Shown: positions 36,529 through 45,431, numbered from the stretch's first letter. The stretch: 64,000 nt of DNA from an uncultured Dysgonomonas sp. (GCA_937995835.1 CALKIV010000028.1:1-64000); one strand, 5' to 3'. The notes: generated by a model from the sequence alone, not told the origin. Made by a program: numbers and translations.

Positions 36529-37830
36529 ATGAAATATTACAGCACCGTAGGTAAGGCTCCACAAGTAAGCTTGCAAGAAGCCGTTGTAAAAGGACTAGCT
36601 CCAGACAATGGCTTATATATGCCTGAGACAATAAAAAAACTTCCTGAAGAATTCTTTGAGAAGATAGATCAAATGAGTTTTCAAGACATCGCCTACACAG
36701 TGGCGGATGCCTTCTTTGGAGAAGATATTGAAGCTAAGACGTTAAAACAAATTGTTACAGAGACGCTAAACTTCGATACGCCTGTTGCGCATGTCAAGGG
36801 AAATATCTACAGTCTAGAGTTGTTTCATGGTCCTACCCTTGCCTTCAAGGATGTAGGAGGACGATTTATGGCTCGTGTTCTAGCCTACTTTATAGAGAAA
36901 GAAAAACAAGAGGATGTAAAAGTTCTTGTCGCCACCTCTGGTGATACCGGTAGCGCTGTTGCAAATGGCTTCTTAGGCGTAAAAGGCATTCATGTTTACG
37001 TCCTATACCCTAAAGGAAAAGTAAGCGCCATACAAGAATGTCAGTTCACCACTTTGGGGCAAAACATCACAGCCATAGAGGTTGACGGAACATTTGACGA
37101 CTGTCAAGCGCTTGTAAAAACAGCTTTCTTGGATGATGAGCTCAACAGAAAACTAAATCTCACATCTGCCAACTCTATAAATGTTGCACGCTTCTTGCCA
37201 CAAGCATTCTATTATTTTTATGCTTACGCACAATTGAAAAAAATGGGTAAAGCAGACAACATGGTAGTTGCTGTACCAAGTGGCAACTTCGGAAATATCA
37301 CTGCAGGACTGATAGCCAAACGTATGGGGCTACCGATCAAACGATTTGTGGCAGCGAACAATGAGAATGATATTTTTTATAAATATCTAGCAACAGGTGA
37401 GTATAATGCTAAACCATCGATTCAGACTATTGCCAACGCTATGGATGTAGGTAATCCTAGCAACTTCGTCAGAGTTTTAGACCTATACAATAGCAGCTTA
37501 GAAGAAATAAAGAAAGATATATCAGCTACAAGATACACCGATCAGCAGATAAAAGAGACTGTAAAGAACACTTATGCAGAAACTAGATATTTACTTGATC
37601 CTCATGGAGCATGTGGTTATCAAGCTCTTGTAGATACGCTACAAGCAAATGAAATTGGTGTGTTTTTAGAGACCGCTCACCCGGCTAAATTTCTAGAAAC
37701 CGTAGAAGACATCATCAAAGAAAAAGTTGCGGTCCCTGCAAAGCTCCAAGCCTTCATGAAGGGCGAAAAGAAAAGCATTGCTATGTCAACTGAGTTTAGC
37801 GAATTTAAGAATTTGCTGTTGCAAGAATAG
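36529..37830 (+). CDS. thrC: Threonine synthase
   Basis: A 433-residue PLP enzyme converting O-phosphohomoserine to threonine. The N-terminus (TVGKAPQVSLQEAVVKGLAPDNGLYMP) is typical, PLP lysine K107 lies in GPTLAFKDVGGRF, and the phosphate-binding loop is ATSGDTGSA. It is the longer type of threonine synthase found in Bacteroidota. It stands alone, 132 bp after dnaX, with its own terminator; other threonine genes are not in the window. Confidence 0.95.
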   Translation: MKYYSTVGKAPQVSLQEAVVKGLAPDNGLYMPETIKKLPEEFFEKIDQMSFQDIAYTVADAFFGEDIEAKTLKQIVTETLNFDTPVAHVKGNIYSLELFHGPTLAFKDVGGRFMARVLAYFIEKEKQEDVKVLVATSGDTGSAVANGFLGVKGIHVYVLYPKGKVSAIQECQFTTLGQNITAIEVDGTFDDCQALVKTAFLDDELNRKLNLTSANSINVARFLPQAFYYFYAYAQLKKMGKADNMVVAVPSGNFGNITAGLIAKRMGLPIKRFVAANNENDIFYKYLATGEYNAKPSIQTIANAMDVGNPSNFVRVLDLYNSSLEEIKKDISATRYTDQQIKETVKNTYAETRYLLDPHGACGYQALVDTLQANEIGVFLETAHPAKFLETVEDIIKEKVAVPAKLQAFMKGEKKSIAMSTEFSEFKNLLLQE

Positions 37831-37849
37831 CATATTTCAACCTACATAT

Positions 37850-37885
37850 AAAAAAGTCTGCCACATTTCTGTAGCAGACTTTTTT
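37850..37885. terminator. Bidirectional terminator between thrC and kduI
   Basis: AAAAAAGTCTGC and GCAGACTTTTTT form a perfect 12-bp stem around a 12-base loop, with runs of A and T suited to termination from either side. It ends both convergent transcripts. Confidence 0.85.
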
Positions 37886-37906
37886 ATTGATTACTAACCT
37901 ACAATC

Positions 37907-38809
37907 TTATTTAAGATCAGTAGGAGCTAGTTTATCCATATCATTATAGTCAAGATTTTCTCCAGCCATACCCCAGATAAACATATAGTTGCTAGTAGCT
38001 GATCCAGAGTGGATAGACCATTCAGGAGAAAGTGCTACTTGTTCGTTTTTCATCCAGATATGACGAGTTTCTTGAGGTTGACCCAGATAGTGACATACAG
38101 CTTGCCCTTGAGGCACATTGAAGTATAGATAAGCTTCCATACGTCTGTCGTGCGTATGTGCAGGCATTGTATTCCATACACTACCAGGAGCAAGTTCAGT
38201 CAAGCCCATTTGCACTTGGCAAATATCTACAGTTTCTTTTACAATCAGCTGATTAATTGTTCTCTTGTTCGACTCTTCAGCGGTTCCTGCTTGAATTACA
38301 TTAGCTTCTTTCATTGTAATCAATTTAGTAGGATAAGCTTTATAAGCTCCTGCCGAGTTGAAATAGAATTTCGCAGGATTGCTAGGATCTTTAGAAGAGA
38401 ATGTTACTTCATGATCTCCACAACCTACATATAATGCTTCTTTGAAGTTTACATTGTAGTCTTTATTACCTACTTTAACAACTCCCGGTCCACCAATATT
38501 GATGATACCTATCTCTCTTCTGTGAAGGAAATTAGGAGCTTTTAAGATATCAATTGTATCTAAAGGCAACGCTTTAGTAGTAGGCATGGCTCCACCAACA
38601 ATAAAACGATCGTACATGGTGTACATCATGTGAATTTTATTGGCCTCAAAAACTTTCTCCATCAAAAATTCCTTACGGATTTTTTCTGTATCATACTTTT
38701 TGAAATCCTCAGGGTGATGAGAATAACGAACATCATATTCAATATGATTCTGTGCACTTAAGCTCATAACTGATACTAATAAAATGATTGATAATACTAT
38801 TTTCTTCAT
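37907..38809 (-). CDS. kduI: 5-keto-4-deoxyuronate isomerase (KduI) with a signal peptide
   Basis: 300 residues. KduI isomerises 4-deoxy-5-ketouronate (DKI), released from unsaturated uronates, to the 2,5-diketo sugar (DKII). Metal ligands are H218 and H220 (MPAHTHD), E225 and H267 (WSIHSG), matching Escherichia coli H196, H198, E203 and H245 at a constant offset of 22; total length is also 22 longer than the usual 278. The extension, MKKIVLSIILLVSVMSLSAQ, is a textbook signal peptide without lipobox, so the enzyme should be periplasmic, whereas KduI is normally cytosolic. Last gene of the kduD/EIIC/kduI operon. Confidence 0.92.
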   Translation of the reverse strand: MKKIVLSIILLVSVMSLSAQNHIEYDVRYSHHPEDFKKYDTEKIRKEFLMEKVFEANKIHMMYTMYDRFIVGGAMPTTKALPLDTIDILKAPNFLHRREIGIINIGGPGVVKVGNKDYNVNFKEALYVGCGDHEVTFSSKDPSNPAKFYFNSAGAYKAYPTKLITMKEANVIQAGTAEESNKRTINQLIVKETVDICQVQMGLTELAPGSVWNTMPAHTHDRRMEAYLYFNVPQGQAVCHYLGQPQETRHIWMKNEQVALSPEWSIHSGSATSNYMFIWGMAGENLDYNDMDKLAPTDLK

Positions 38810-38850
38810 TTCGAAATTTTAAATTAAGATTTATTTTATTTCTATTTTCC

Positions 38851-40233
38851 TTATTTTGGGGCTGTAACCCCTTTAACAACATTTCGCTGTCTATTCCAAA
38901 CAACCAAACCAACAGTCAGTGCACCTAAAACTACACTACCAATCAGCTTCAAGTTGGCTGTCAATTGGAAGATGATCCAAGTCAGAGGACTGGCAGCAAA
39001 GTCTATCGCTCCCACTTGCTGACCAGAAGTGTACTTATCTCCGGTTGCCAAAACTACTGACTCTGTAAAGATTCCCGACAAGCTGGTCACCATATAGTTT
39101 CCTGCTATCATCAAGATCAAACCAATCAAGAAGGTTTTGAAAACATTCCCTTTAGTGTAAGGTAATATCATAGGGAAAATATAAAGTAATCCTGCCAAGC
39201 TGGTCAGTGGCAAGAATTTATTTCCCGGAAGCACAACCGAAACAAACAACAATACAGGAATCAAAAGAATGGTAGCCACCAAAGTCACTGGATGTCCAAT
39301 CACCAAAGCTGGTGTCATTCCGATATAAAGTCCAGCACTGTTTTTAAATTTCTTTTGCACAAGCTCTTTCGTTGCATTAGAGATAGGCACAAGCCCTTCG
39401 ATAAACAACGAAGTAACACGAGGAATCAATTCCATTACTGCTCCCATGATAACTCCTAATTGCAATATTTTAGCAAATTCATATTTAGCCAAAGCTCCTA
39501 GAAGACATCCAACGATAACACCTAGAAAGATAGGTTCGCCAAGCAATCCAAATTTCTTTTTCATTCCATCAGCATCGATCTCTATCTTATTGATACCCGG
39601 TATCAAGTCCAATCCCTTGTTTAGAACCCATGCAAAAGGCGCAAAGGCTGCCACAAAAGGCTGTGGAATGGATATTCCATCCATTTTATCATAAAACTTA
39701 GCAAACGCAGGAGCTGTAAAATCTGCTAACACCAAAGAAATGATATAACACACTGATGCAGCAAATAGACCATAAGCAAAACTGCCTGTTGCCACAGCTA
39801 CAATGGATCCTATAAAGGCATGATGCCAAAAGTTCCAAATATCGATGTTCACAGTTCTTGTTCCTTTGAGCACAAGCAACAAAAGATTGAGCCCTAGACA
39901 AACAGGGATCACAACAGCCCCAACAGCAGAGTTGTAAGCCACTTCGGCAGCCGCAGGCCAACCGATGTCTAGAATATCTGTTTCCAGATTATAAATAGTT
40001 GCCAAGGCATCCACAGCTGGTCCAAGATTGTCTGTCAAGAGCTTTGTAATCACTCCTAAGCCAACGAAACCGACACCAACATAAAGCCCCGAACGCACTG
40101 CGTCTTTTACTTTGATCCCCATACATACTCCAATAATGGTAAATATGATAGGCATCATTACGCTCGCTCCTAAACCAATGATATATCCTATACCACTGCT
40201 CAACCCATCTAGAAAGGTATTTAATAAAACCAT
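38851..40233 (-). CDS. Galactitol-type PTS EIIC-family permease, orphan
   Basis: A 460-residue polytopic protein (about 10-12 hydrophobic segments) of the EIIC-Gat/GatC family, recognisable by the N-terminal GIGYIIGLGASVMMPIIFTIIG split across helices and the loop GLDLIPGINKIEIDADGMKKKFG. No EIIA, EIIB, HPr or EI domain is fused or encoded nearby, and Bacteroidota generally lack a sugar PTS. It sits between kduD (10 bp) and kduI (41 bp). Likely it imports the uronate-derived keto sugar by a non-phosphorylating mechanism; substrate and mechanism are inferred. Confidence 0.85.
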   Translation of the reverse strand: MVLLNTFLDGLSSGIGYIIGLGASVMMPIIFTIIGVCMGIKVKDAVRSGLYVGVGFVGLGVITKLLTDNLGPAVDALATIYNLETDILDIGWPAAAEVAYNSAVGAVVIPVCLGLNLLLLVLKGTRTVNIDIWNFWHHAFIGSIVAVATGSFAYGLFAASVCYIISLVLADFTAPAFAKFYDKMDGISIPQPFVAAFAPFAWVLNKGLDLIPGINKIEIDADGMKKKFGLLGEPIFLGVIVGCLLGALAKYEFAKILQLGVIMGAVMELIPRVTSLFIEGLVPISNATKELVQKKFKNSAGLYIGMTPALVIGHPVTLVATILLIPVLLFVSVVLPGNKFLPLTSLAGLLYIFPMILPYTKGNVFKTFLIGLILMIAGNYMVTSLSGIFTESVVLATGDKYTSGQQVGAIDFAASPLTWIIFQLTANLKLIGSVVLGALTVGLVVWNRQRNVVKGVTAPK

Positions 40234-40243
40234 CTTCTAACGT

Positions 40244-41041
40244 TTATTTAGGTTGTTTTCCAATATAAGCTAAGATTCCTCCATCAACGTAAAGGACATG
40301 ACCATTTACGAAGTCCGAAGCCTTAGAAGCAAGGAACACTACTGGTCCTGCTAAGTCTTCCGGATTTCCCCAACGTGCAGCTGGAGTTTTAGAGATAATA
40401 AAACTATCGAATGGATGAGCACTTCCATCAGCTTGTTTTTCTCTTAGTGGTGCAGTTTGTGGAGTCGCAATATATCCTGGTCCTAAGCCATTAACTTGAA
40501 TATTATACTCACCCCAATCGCATGCCAGATTTTTAGTCAACATTTTCAGGCCTCCTTTTGCAGCTGCATAAGCTACAACTGTCTCGCGTCCAAGTTCGCT
40601 CATCATAGAGCAGATGTTGATTATCTTTCCTGCACCTTTCTTGATCATTCCCGGCGCAACAGCTTTTGCACAGATAAATGGTCCTACAAGGTCTATATCG
40701 ATTACTTCTTTAAATTCTTCAACGGTTGTTTCTAAGGCAGGAATACGTTTGATGATTCCGGCATTGTTTACTAAGATATCTACAGCGCCTAGTTTTTTAG
40801 CTATATCTGCAACCATAGCTTGCACCTGATCTTCTTTAGTAACGTCACACTGATAACCAACAGCTTCTATACCATCAGCTTTGTACAACTTCACAGCTTC
40901 ATCGATCATCTCTTGGCGACGAGCGTTAAATACAATTTTAGCACCTGCTTTGCCCAAGGCTTTAGCCATAGCCATACCAATGCCATAAGTTCCCCCTGTT
41001 ACTAGAGCAACTTTTCCTTCCAAACTGAATTCGTTAATCAT
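40244..41041 (-). CDS. kduD: 2-dehydro-3-deoxy-D-gluconate 5-dehydrogenase (KduD) / gluconate 5-dehydrogenase-like SDR
   Basis: A 265-residue classical short-chain dehydrogenase without signal peptide. Cofactor loop TGGTYGIG (15-22), NNAG at 92-95, catalytic S145, Y158 and K162 (YAAAK). The family includes KduD, which reduces DKII to 2-keto-3-deoxygluconate with NADH, and gluconate 5-dehydrogenase; the kduI neighbour favours KduD. First gene of the operon, with a 390-bp leader region. It should work in the cytoplasm, unlike the exported KduI. Confidence 0.87.
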   Translation of the reverse strand: MINEFSLEGKVALVTGGTYGIGMAMAKALGKAGAKIVFNARRQEMIDEAVKLYKADGIEAVGYQCDVTKEDQVQAMVADIAKKLGAVDILVNNAGIIKRIPALETTVEEFKEVIDIDLVGPFICAKAVAPGMIKKGAGKIINICSMMSELGRETVVAYAAAKGGLKMLTKNLACDWGEYNIQVNGLGPGYIATPQTAPLREKQADGSAHPFDSFIISKTPAARWGNPEDLAGPVVFLASKASDFVNGHVLYVDGGILAYIGKQPK

Positions 41042-41248
41042 GAAATATGTTTTTTAAGTTAATTATGGTTGTAATTAATTCATCAGATCTTTCCATATTT
41101 ACGACTTATGTAGAATCTGATGACTGACCATCGTGTATTTTTTACATTCTTGTTTGATGAGTGGAGTTTCCCCCTTCAAGCATATTATTCTCAACTACAG
41201 AATAACACCCCCTGAAGCCCGGTGTGTGCCCAAACATCGTAATCTTTT

Positions 41249-41286
41249 ACCATATAGAAGCTTTCTGATGTTATGTTCTACATGGT
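41249..41286. promoter_or_regulatory. Inverted repeat near the kduD promoter, candidate operator or leader hairpin
   Basis: Arms of 11 bp with one mismatch separated by 16 bp, starting 16 bp downstream of the predicted -7 box. Position fits a repressor site or a structured leader. Binding protein unknown. Confidence 0.4.
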
Positions 41287-41301
41287 ATGACGTCTAAATA
41301 G

Positions 41302-41309
41302 CAAAGTTA
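41302..41309 (-). promoter_or_regulatory. -7 element of the kdu operon
   Basis: Minus strand TAACTTTG, exact TAnnTTTG, about 260 bp before kduD; no TTTG at -33. Confidence 0.4.
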
Positions 41310-41432
41310 GCACACTTTTCGCAAAAGAAATAATCTTATCATTTACGAAAAGGTAAAAATAATTAAAAAGCTAGATAAAGCCCTTATTAACAATTAATAA
41401 AAATATTTATTTAGTTATTTTGTAGATGAAGG

Positions 41433-42143
41433 TTATTTACTGATCAGGTTTTTGTAGACAACAGTATTGAGAAGTTCATCTTTGCGTTGCCTAGAGATAG
41501 GCAGTTCTTGTCCATTAATTAGAAGCTTATTACCTGTTATCAGATCAATATGCAAGATATTTACTAAATAAGATTTATGTATTCTGAAAAAAGAGTTTTT
41601 AGGTAGCAACTCTTCTAACGAAATCATTGTTTGATAGATGATCAATGTTTTATCTTTGAAGTGCAGCTTTAGGTAGTTTTGCATACTTTCCACGTACAAA
41701 ATATCAGCCCACATGATTTTGACGAAAGAGTCTCCTTGTCTGATAAAGACATTAGAGCTATCAACATCTTCTTGCTTTCTCAACTTTATAATTTCATAAG
41801 CTTTAAGCGAAGCCTGAAAAAATTGCTTAAAAGAAATCGGTTTTAACAAATAGTCAACAACCTGCAAGCGAAAGCCATCCAATGCATACTCTGAATAAGC
41901 TGTCGTGAATATCGTTAGAGGTGGATTTTGAAGAGATTCAAGAAATTCCAAACCAGACAAATGTGGCATCTGAATATCCAGAAACATCAGATCCACAGAT
42001 TCTGTATTCAGCATTTCACCAGCTTCGATAGCAGAAGAACATTCTCCTACTAGATTAAGAAAGTCCACTTTGCCTATAAAGTCACAGATGCCTTCACGTG
42101 CCAAACTTTCATCGTCTACAACTAAACAATTTAGTGTAGACAT
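41433..42143 (-). CDS. LytTR-family response regulator
   Basis: 236 residues from MSTLNCLVVDDE; the open frame reaches back to 42176, but that would overlap the kinase by 20 bp and adds 11 atypical residues. Receiver domain first, with the DD pair and phospho-acceptor Asp in LMFLDIQMP, then a LytTR DNA-binding domain (about 135-230, ILYVESMQNYLKLHF). Such regulators bind direct repeats upstream of targets. Its partner kinase is immediately upstream; the kdu operon is the next unit downstream on the same strand and may be a target, which is inference. Confidence 0.9.
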   Translation of the reverse strand: MSTLNCLVVDDESLAREGICDFIGKVDFLNLVGECSSAIEAGEMLNTESVDLMFLDIQMPHLSGLEFLESLQNPPLTIFTTAYSEYALDGFRLQVVDYLLKPISFKQFFQASLKAYEIIKLRKQEDVDSSNVFIRQGDSFVKIMWADILYVESMQNYLKLHFKDKTLIIYQTMISLEELLPKNSFFRIHKSYLVNILHIDLITGNKLLINGQELPISRQRKDELLNTVVYKNLISK

Positions 42144-42156
42144 ACTGCTTACTGGT

Positions 42157-43218
42157 TTATCTTTTATTGTTGTCATCGCTTCTTGTTCTTAATTTCAGTG
42201 TCAACTCTACTCTAAATTTCTCTTCATCTTCCACAATATTAAGTGTATGATCTTTAGAGTATAAAAGCTTCAATCGCTCTCGTGTATTTTTTATCCCCAA
42301 TCCGGAACTTTTCACACTCCTAGTAGGAGCATTCTTTTTCTTCCACTTCGAGTTTTCAATTTCCATGTAAAATACATCTTTTTCTTGTTTAAACAACATC
42401 TTGACGTAGCCTTTATCTGAAATTGATTTCGAAACGTGTTTAAAAGCATTCTCTACAAAGACAATCAGAATCAAAGGTTCTATAAACTTAATGCCTCTAT
42501 CTAATTCCCAAACAGTTTCCACCTGCAAATCATCTCCCCAACGCAGGCGTTCCACACTGATCACATCTTTAATATATCGGAATTCCTTTTCTAAAGATAC
42601 TAGCTCACTCCGACTATTATAGAGCTGATACCTAAGGATCTCTGAATACTTTTCAAGCAAAAAAGATGCCTTTGACACATCCTTACGCATTAAAATATGC
42701 AAGTGATTCAACACATTAAACATATAATGAGGGTTGACTTGTGCCTGCAACATTCGCAGTTCAGTCTCTAGATGAATCTGTTGCAGCTTAGTATGTTCGT
42801 GATAGAATCGAAGTCCACAGAATGCCAAATTAACCAAAATGAAAAGGGGGAAAGTGATGAACAAGCCTTTATCAATAGCCTTCATCTCCACAAATATCTC
42901 TGACTGAATAAAATATCCATTTTCGCCCAAAATATAAAACAGATAGCACAAGGAAATAAATATCAAGGACATCGTAAACGATGCTACAAGAAACTCTACG
43001 AGAAAGAACCCCATGTTGTTTTCTTTGATCGCTCTTGGTTGCAAAAAGTTTGTCAGATACGAATTACATAAATAAATCGGAGTGACCACACTAGCCGTAA
43101 AAATCAATGCTGCGCCAAAGGGTAGCTCACTAAAGATGTAGAGAAAAGCCATCGTGATCAGTGCCAACCACACAAAGCTAACATACCCATTGTATCCTCT
43201 AAATATTTTTGCTTCCAT
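42157..43218 (-). CDS. LytS-type sensor histidine kinase
   Basis: 353 residues: about four transmembrane helices in the first 140, a short coiled coil, then the His-kinase domain of the LytS/YehU family. H164 in QAQVNPHYMFNVLNHL is the phospho-acceptor, and FVENAFKHV is the N box of the ATPase domain; GLGIKNTRERL is the G box. No extracytoplasmic sensor domain of size, so the signal is probably sensed in or at the membrane. Pairs with the LytTR regulator 13 bp downstream. Confidence 0.9.
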   Translation of the reverse strand: MEAKIFRGYNGYVSFVWLALITMAFLYIFSELPFGAALIFTASVVTPIYLCNSYLTNFLQPRAIKENNMGFFLVEFLVASFTMSLIFISLCYLFYILGENGYFIQSEIFVEMKAIDKGLFITFPLFILVNLAFCGLRFYHEHTKLQQIHLETELRMLQAQVNPHYMFNVLNHLHILMRKDVSKASFLLEKYSEILRYQLYNSRSELVSLEKEFRYIKDVISVERLRWGDDLQVETVWELDRGIKFIEPLILIVFVENAFKHVSKSISDKGYVKMLFKQEKDVFYMEIENSKWKKKNAPTRSVKSSGLGIKNTRERLKLLYSKDHTLNIVEDEEKFRVELTLKLRTRSDDNNKR

Positions 43219-43386
43219 AATTGCAAATTTATATTTTAATAAGTTATGTATATCTACTACTCGTCAAAATCTTAGGGCATTTCATCAAATAGGCACTAAA
43301 AACTATCTTATTTAATCTGTCCTACTTATTTGTTAATTAAATACTTTTTAACGATATTGTATCTTCAAAATTAATCATCAAAACAA

Positions 43387-44289
43387 ATGAAACCGACATT
43401 ATTTATATTAGCTGCAGGATCAGGATCTCGATATGGGGGCCTGAAGCAATTAGAAGGGCTTGGACCCAATGGTGAAACGCTGATAGATTACTCTATATAC
43501 GATGCCATACAAGCTGGCTTTGGAAAGATAGTGATCGTGATCAGAAAATCTTTTGAAAAAGAATTCGTTGCCAATATTGCCCAAAAATATAAGGGGAAAG
43601 TACCTGTTGAACTTGTTTTTCAGGAAGTAGGAGATGTGCCAGAAGGCATTACCATCAACCCAAAAAGAGAGTATCCATGGGGCACATGCCAAGCCTTGGT
43701 GGTGGCATCCAAAGTGATAAATGAACCATTTGGAGTGATCAATGCTGATGACTTCTACGGGCGAGAAAGTTTTCAACTGCTAGTTGGTCAGCTACAAAAC
43801 ATGGCAGACTCACAACATGAATATAGATCTATCAGCTACATGGTAGGCAACACTTTAGCCGATACAGGATCAGTGGCAAGGGCAGTCTGTGAGATTGACG
43901 AAAACAACTACTTAACCAAAATCGTTGAACGACATAAAGTAAAAAGAATCAATGGCGTGCCTTCTTTCAAAGATGAACTTGGAGAGTGGAATAATCTGAC
44001 TGACACTACACGTGTGTCAATGAACATGTGGGGCTTCACACCTGACATTTTTCCACTAGCTAAAAATCATCTAATAGATTTTTTGAAAGTGCACAAGAAC
44101 GATCTTGAAACAGAACTTCCGATCCCGACTCTTATCAATCAGATCCTTATGGCAAAAGAAGCTAAAGTAAAGCTTTTAAGCACCCCTGCCAAATGGTTTG
44201 GAATCACTTACGCCAAAGACAAACCGGAAGTGATGCATCAACTTCAAGGGTTAATTGAAGACGAAATTTATCCTAACAAACTCTTTTGA
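43387..44289 (+). CDS. Sugar-nucleotidyltransferase-like protein
   Basis: 300 residues of the NTP-transferase family (glucose-1-phosphate thymidylyl/uridylyl-like). The nucleotide loop is LAAGSGSRYGGLKQ and the metal Asp pair lies in GVINADDFYG. There is no left-handed beta-helix acyltransferase domain. The sugar phosphate is not evident from sequence; single-gene transcript ending at its own terminator. A role in making an activated sugar for envelope glycans is plausible. Confidence 0.83.
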   Translation: MKPTLFILAAGSGSRYGGLKQLEGLGPNGETLIDYSIYDAIQAGFGKIVIVIRKSFEKEFVANIAQKYKGKVPVELVFQEVGDVPEGITINPKREYPWGTCQALVVASKVINEPFGVINADDFYGRESFQLLVGQLQNMADSQHEYRSISYMVGNTLADTGSVARAVCEIDENNYLTKIVERHKVKRINGVPSFKDELGEWNNLTDTTRVSMNMWGFTPDIFPLAKNHLIDFLKVHKNDLETELPIPTLINQILMAKEAKVKLLSTPAKWFGITYAKDKPEVMHQLQGLIEDEIYPNKLF

Positions 44290-44318
44290 CTATTAGACAG
44301 GTAGAGAGTGTACAATAC

Positions 44319-44358
44319 AAAAAATCGGATCAGCCTCAACAGACTAATCCGATTTTCT
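44319..44358. terminator. Bidirectional terminator between the nucleotidyltransferase and recA
   Basis: AAAATCGGAT (44321-44330) pairs perfectly with ATCCGATTTT (44347-44356) across a 16-base loop, with A/T tracts on both sides, between convergent genes. Confidence 0.8.
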
Positions 44359-44375
44359 TTTATCTATCGTTTTTC

Positions 44376-45401
44376 TTACTTCTTGCGCAAAGCTTCAAAG
44401 ATAAGTCCTTCTAACTCTTCAGCCAATTCTGGATTATCTCTTACAGCATCTTTAGCTGCCTCACGTCCTTGACCTAGACGAGTTTCACCATAGCTATACC
44501 AAGAGCCTGATTTTTTGATCACACCTAAGTCTGATCCTAAATCTACAATTTCTCCTTCACGAGAAATACCAGCCCCATACATAATATCAAACTCTGCCTT
44601 ACGGAATGGAGGTGCCACTTTGTTTTTTGCCACCTTCACACGAGTTTGGTTACCAATTACATCTTCACCATCTTTTATTTGTCCATAACGACGAATATCG
44701 AGGCGAACCGAAGCGTAATATTTCAGCGCATTACCCCCAGTTGTTGTTTCGGGAGAACCAAACATAACCCCAATCTTATCACGAAGCTGATTGATAAACA
44801 CACAAGTTGTGTTTGTCTTGTTGATCGTTGCAGTCAACTTACGCAATGCCTGTGACATCAGACGAGCTTGCAGACCCATTTTAGAGTCTCCCATATCCCC
44901 CTCAAGCTCTGCTTTTGGAGTCAATGCAGCCACCGAGTCAATAACGATAATATCAATAGCAGATGATCTGATCAACTGCTCTACAATCTCCAAAGCCTGT
45001 TCTCCACTATCTGGTTGAGAGATCAACAGATTATCAATATCCACTCCCAGCTTTTCAGCATAGAAACGATCGAAAGCATGCTCAGCATCCACAATAGCTG
45101 CAATACCTCCAGCTTTTTGAGCTTCGGCAATAGCATGGATAGCTAGTGTTGTTTTCCCAGAAGACTCTGGCCCATAAATTTCGATAACACGTCCACGAGG
45201 AAATCCACCTACACCCAACGCTGCGTTCAAGGCAATAGATCCTGTTGGAATCACTTCTATATTCTCTATCTTTTCATCCCCCATCTTCATTATGGAACCC
45301 TTTCCATAACTTTTTTCTATTTTATCCATAGCCGCTTGTAGCGCCTTGGCTTTTTCGGGATCTAAGACCTTCTTATTTTCTTTTTTATTCTCTTCCGCCA
45401 T
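44376..45401 (-). CDS. recA: Recombinase RecA
   Basis: A 341-residue RecA: Walker A GPESSGKT at about 77-84, the L2 region with TTTGGNALKYYASVR, and INQLRDKIGVMFGSPE. It forms the ATP-dependent strand-exchange filament of homologous recombination and activates SOS responses where present. Complete, normal length. It follows the peroxiredoxin gene by 30 bp on the same strand, an arrangement common in Bacteroidales. Confidence 0.98.
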   Translation of the reverse strand: MAEENKKENKKVLDPEKAKALQAAMDKIEKSYGKGSIMKMGDEKIENIEVIPTGSIALNAALGVGGFPRGRVIEIYGPESSGKTTLAIHAIAEAQKAGGIAAIVDAEHAFDRFYAEKLGVDIDNLLISQPDSGEQALEIVEQLIRSSAIDIIVIDSVAALTPKAELEGDMGDSKMGLQARLMSQALRKLTATINKTNTTCVFINQLRDKIGVMFGSPETTTGGNALKYYASVRLDIRRYGQIKDGEDVIGNQTRVKVAKNKVAPPFRKAEFDIMYGAGISREGEIVDLGSDLGVIKKSGSWYSYGETRLGQGREAAKDAVRDNPELAEELEGLIFEALRKK

Positions 45402-45431
45402 CTAATTTGTTGATTATGTATATTTATTATT

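Larger units (their letters stand above)
41042..41432 (-). other. Regulatory region upstream of the kdu operon
   Basis: About 390 bp without genes between the response regulator and kduD. On the minus strand a TAACTTTG -7 box (41302-41309) is followed by an imperfect inverted repeat, ACCATATAGAA/TTCTACATGGT (41249-41259 and 41276-41286, 10 of 11 pairs), and a second one, CATCAGAT/ATCTGATG (41081-41088 and 41115-41122). The rest is AT-rich. Confidence 0.5.
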
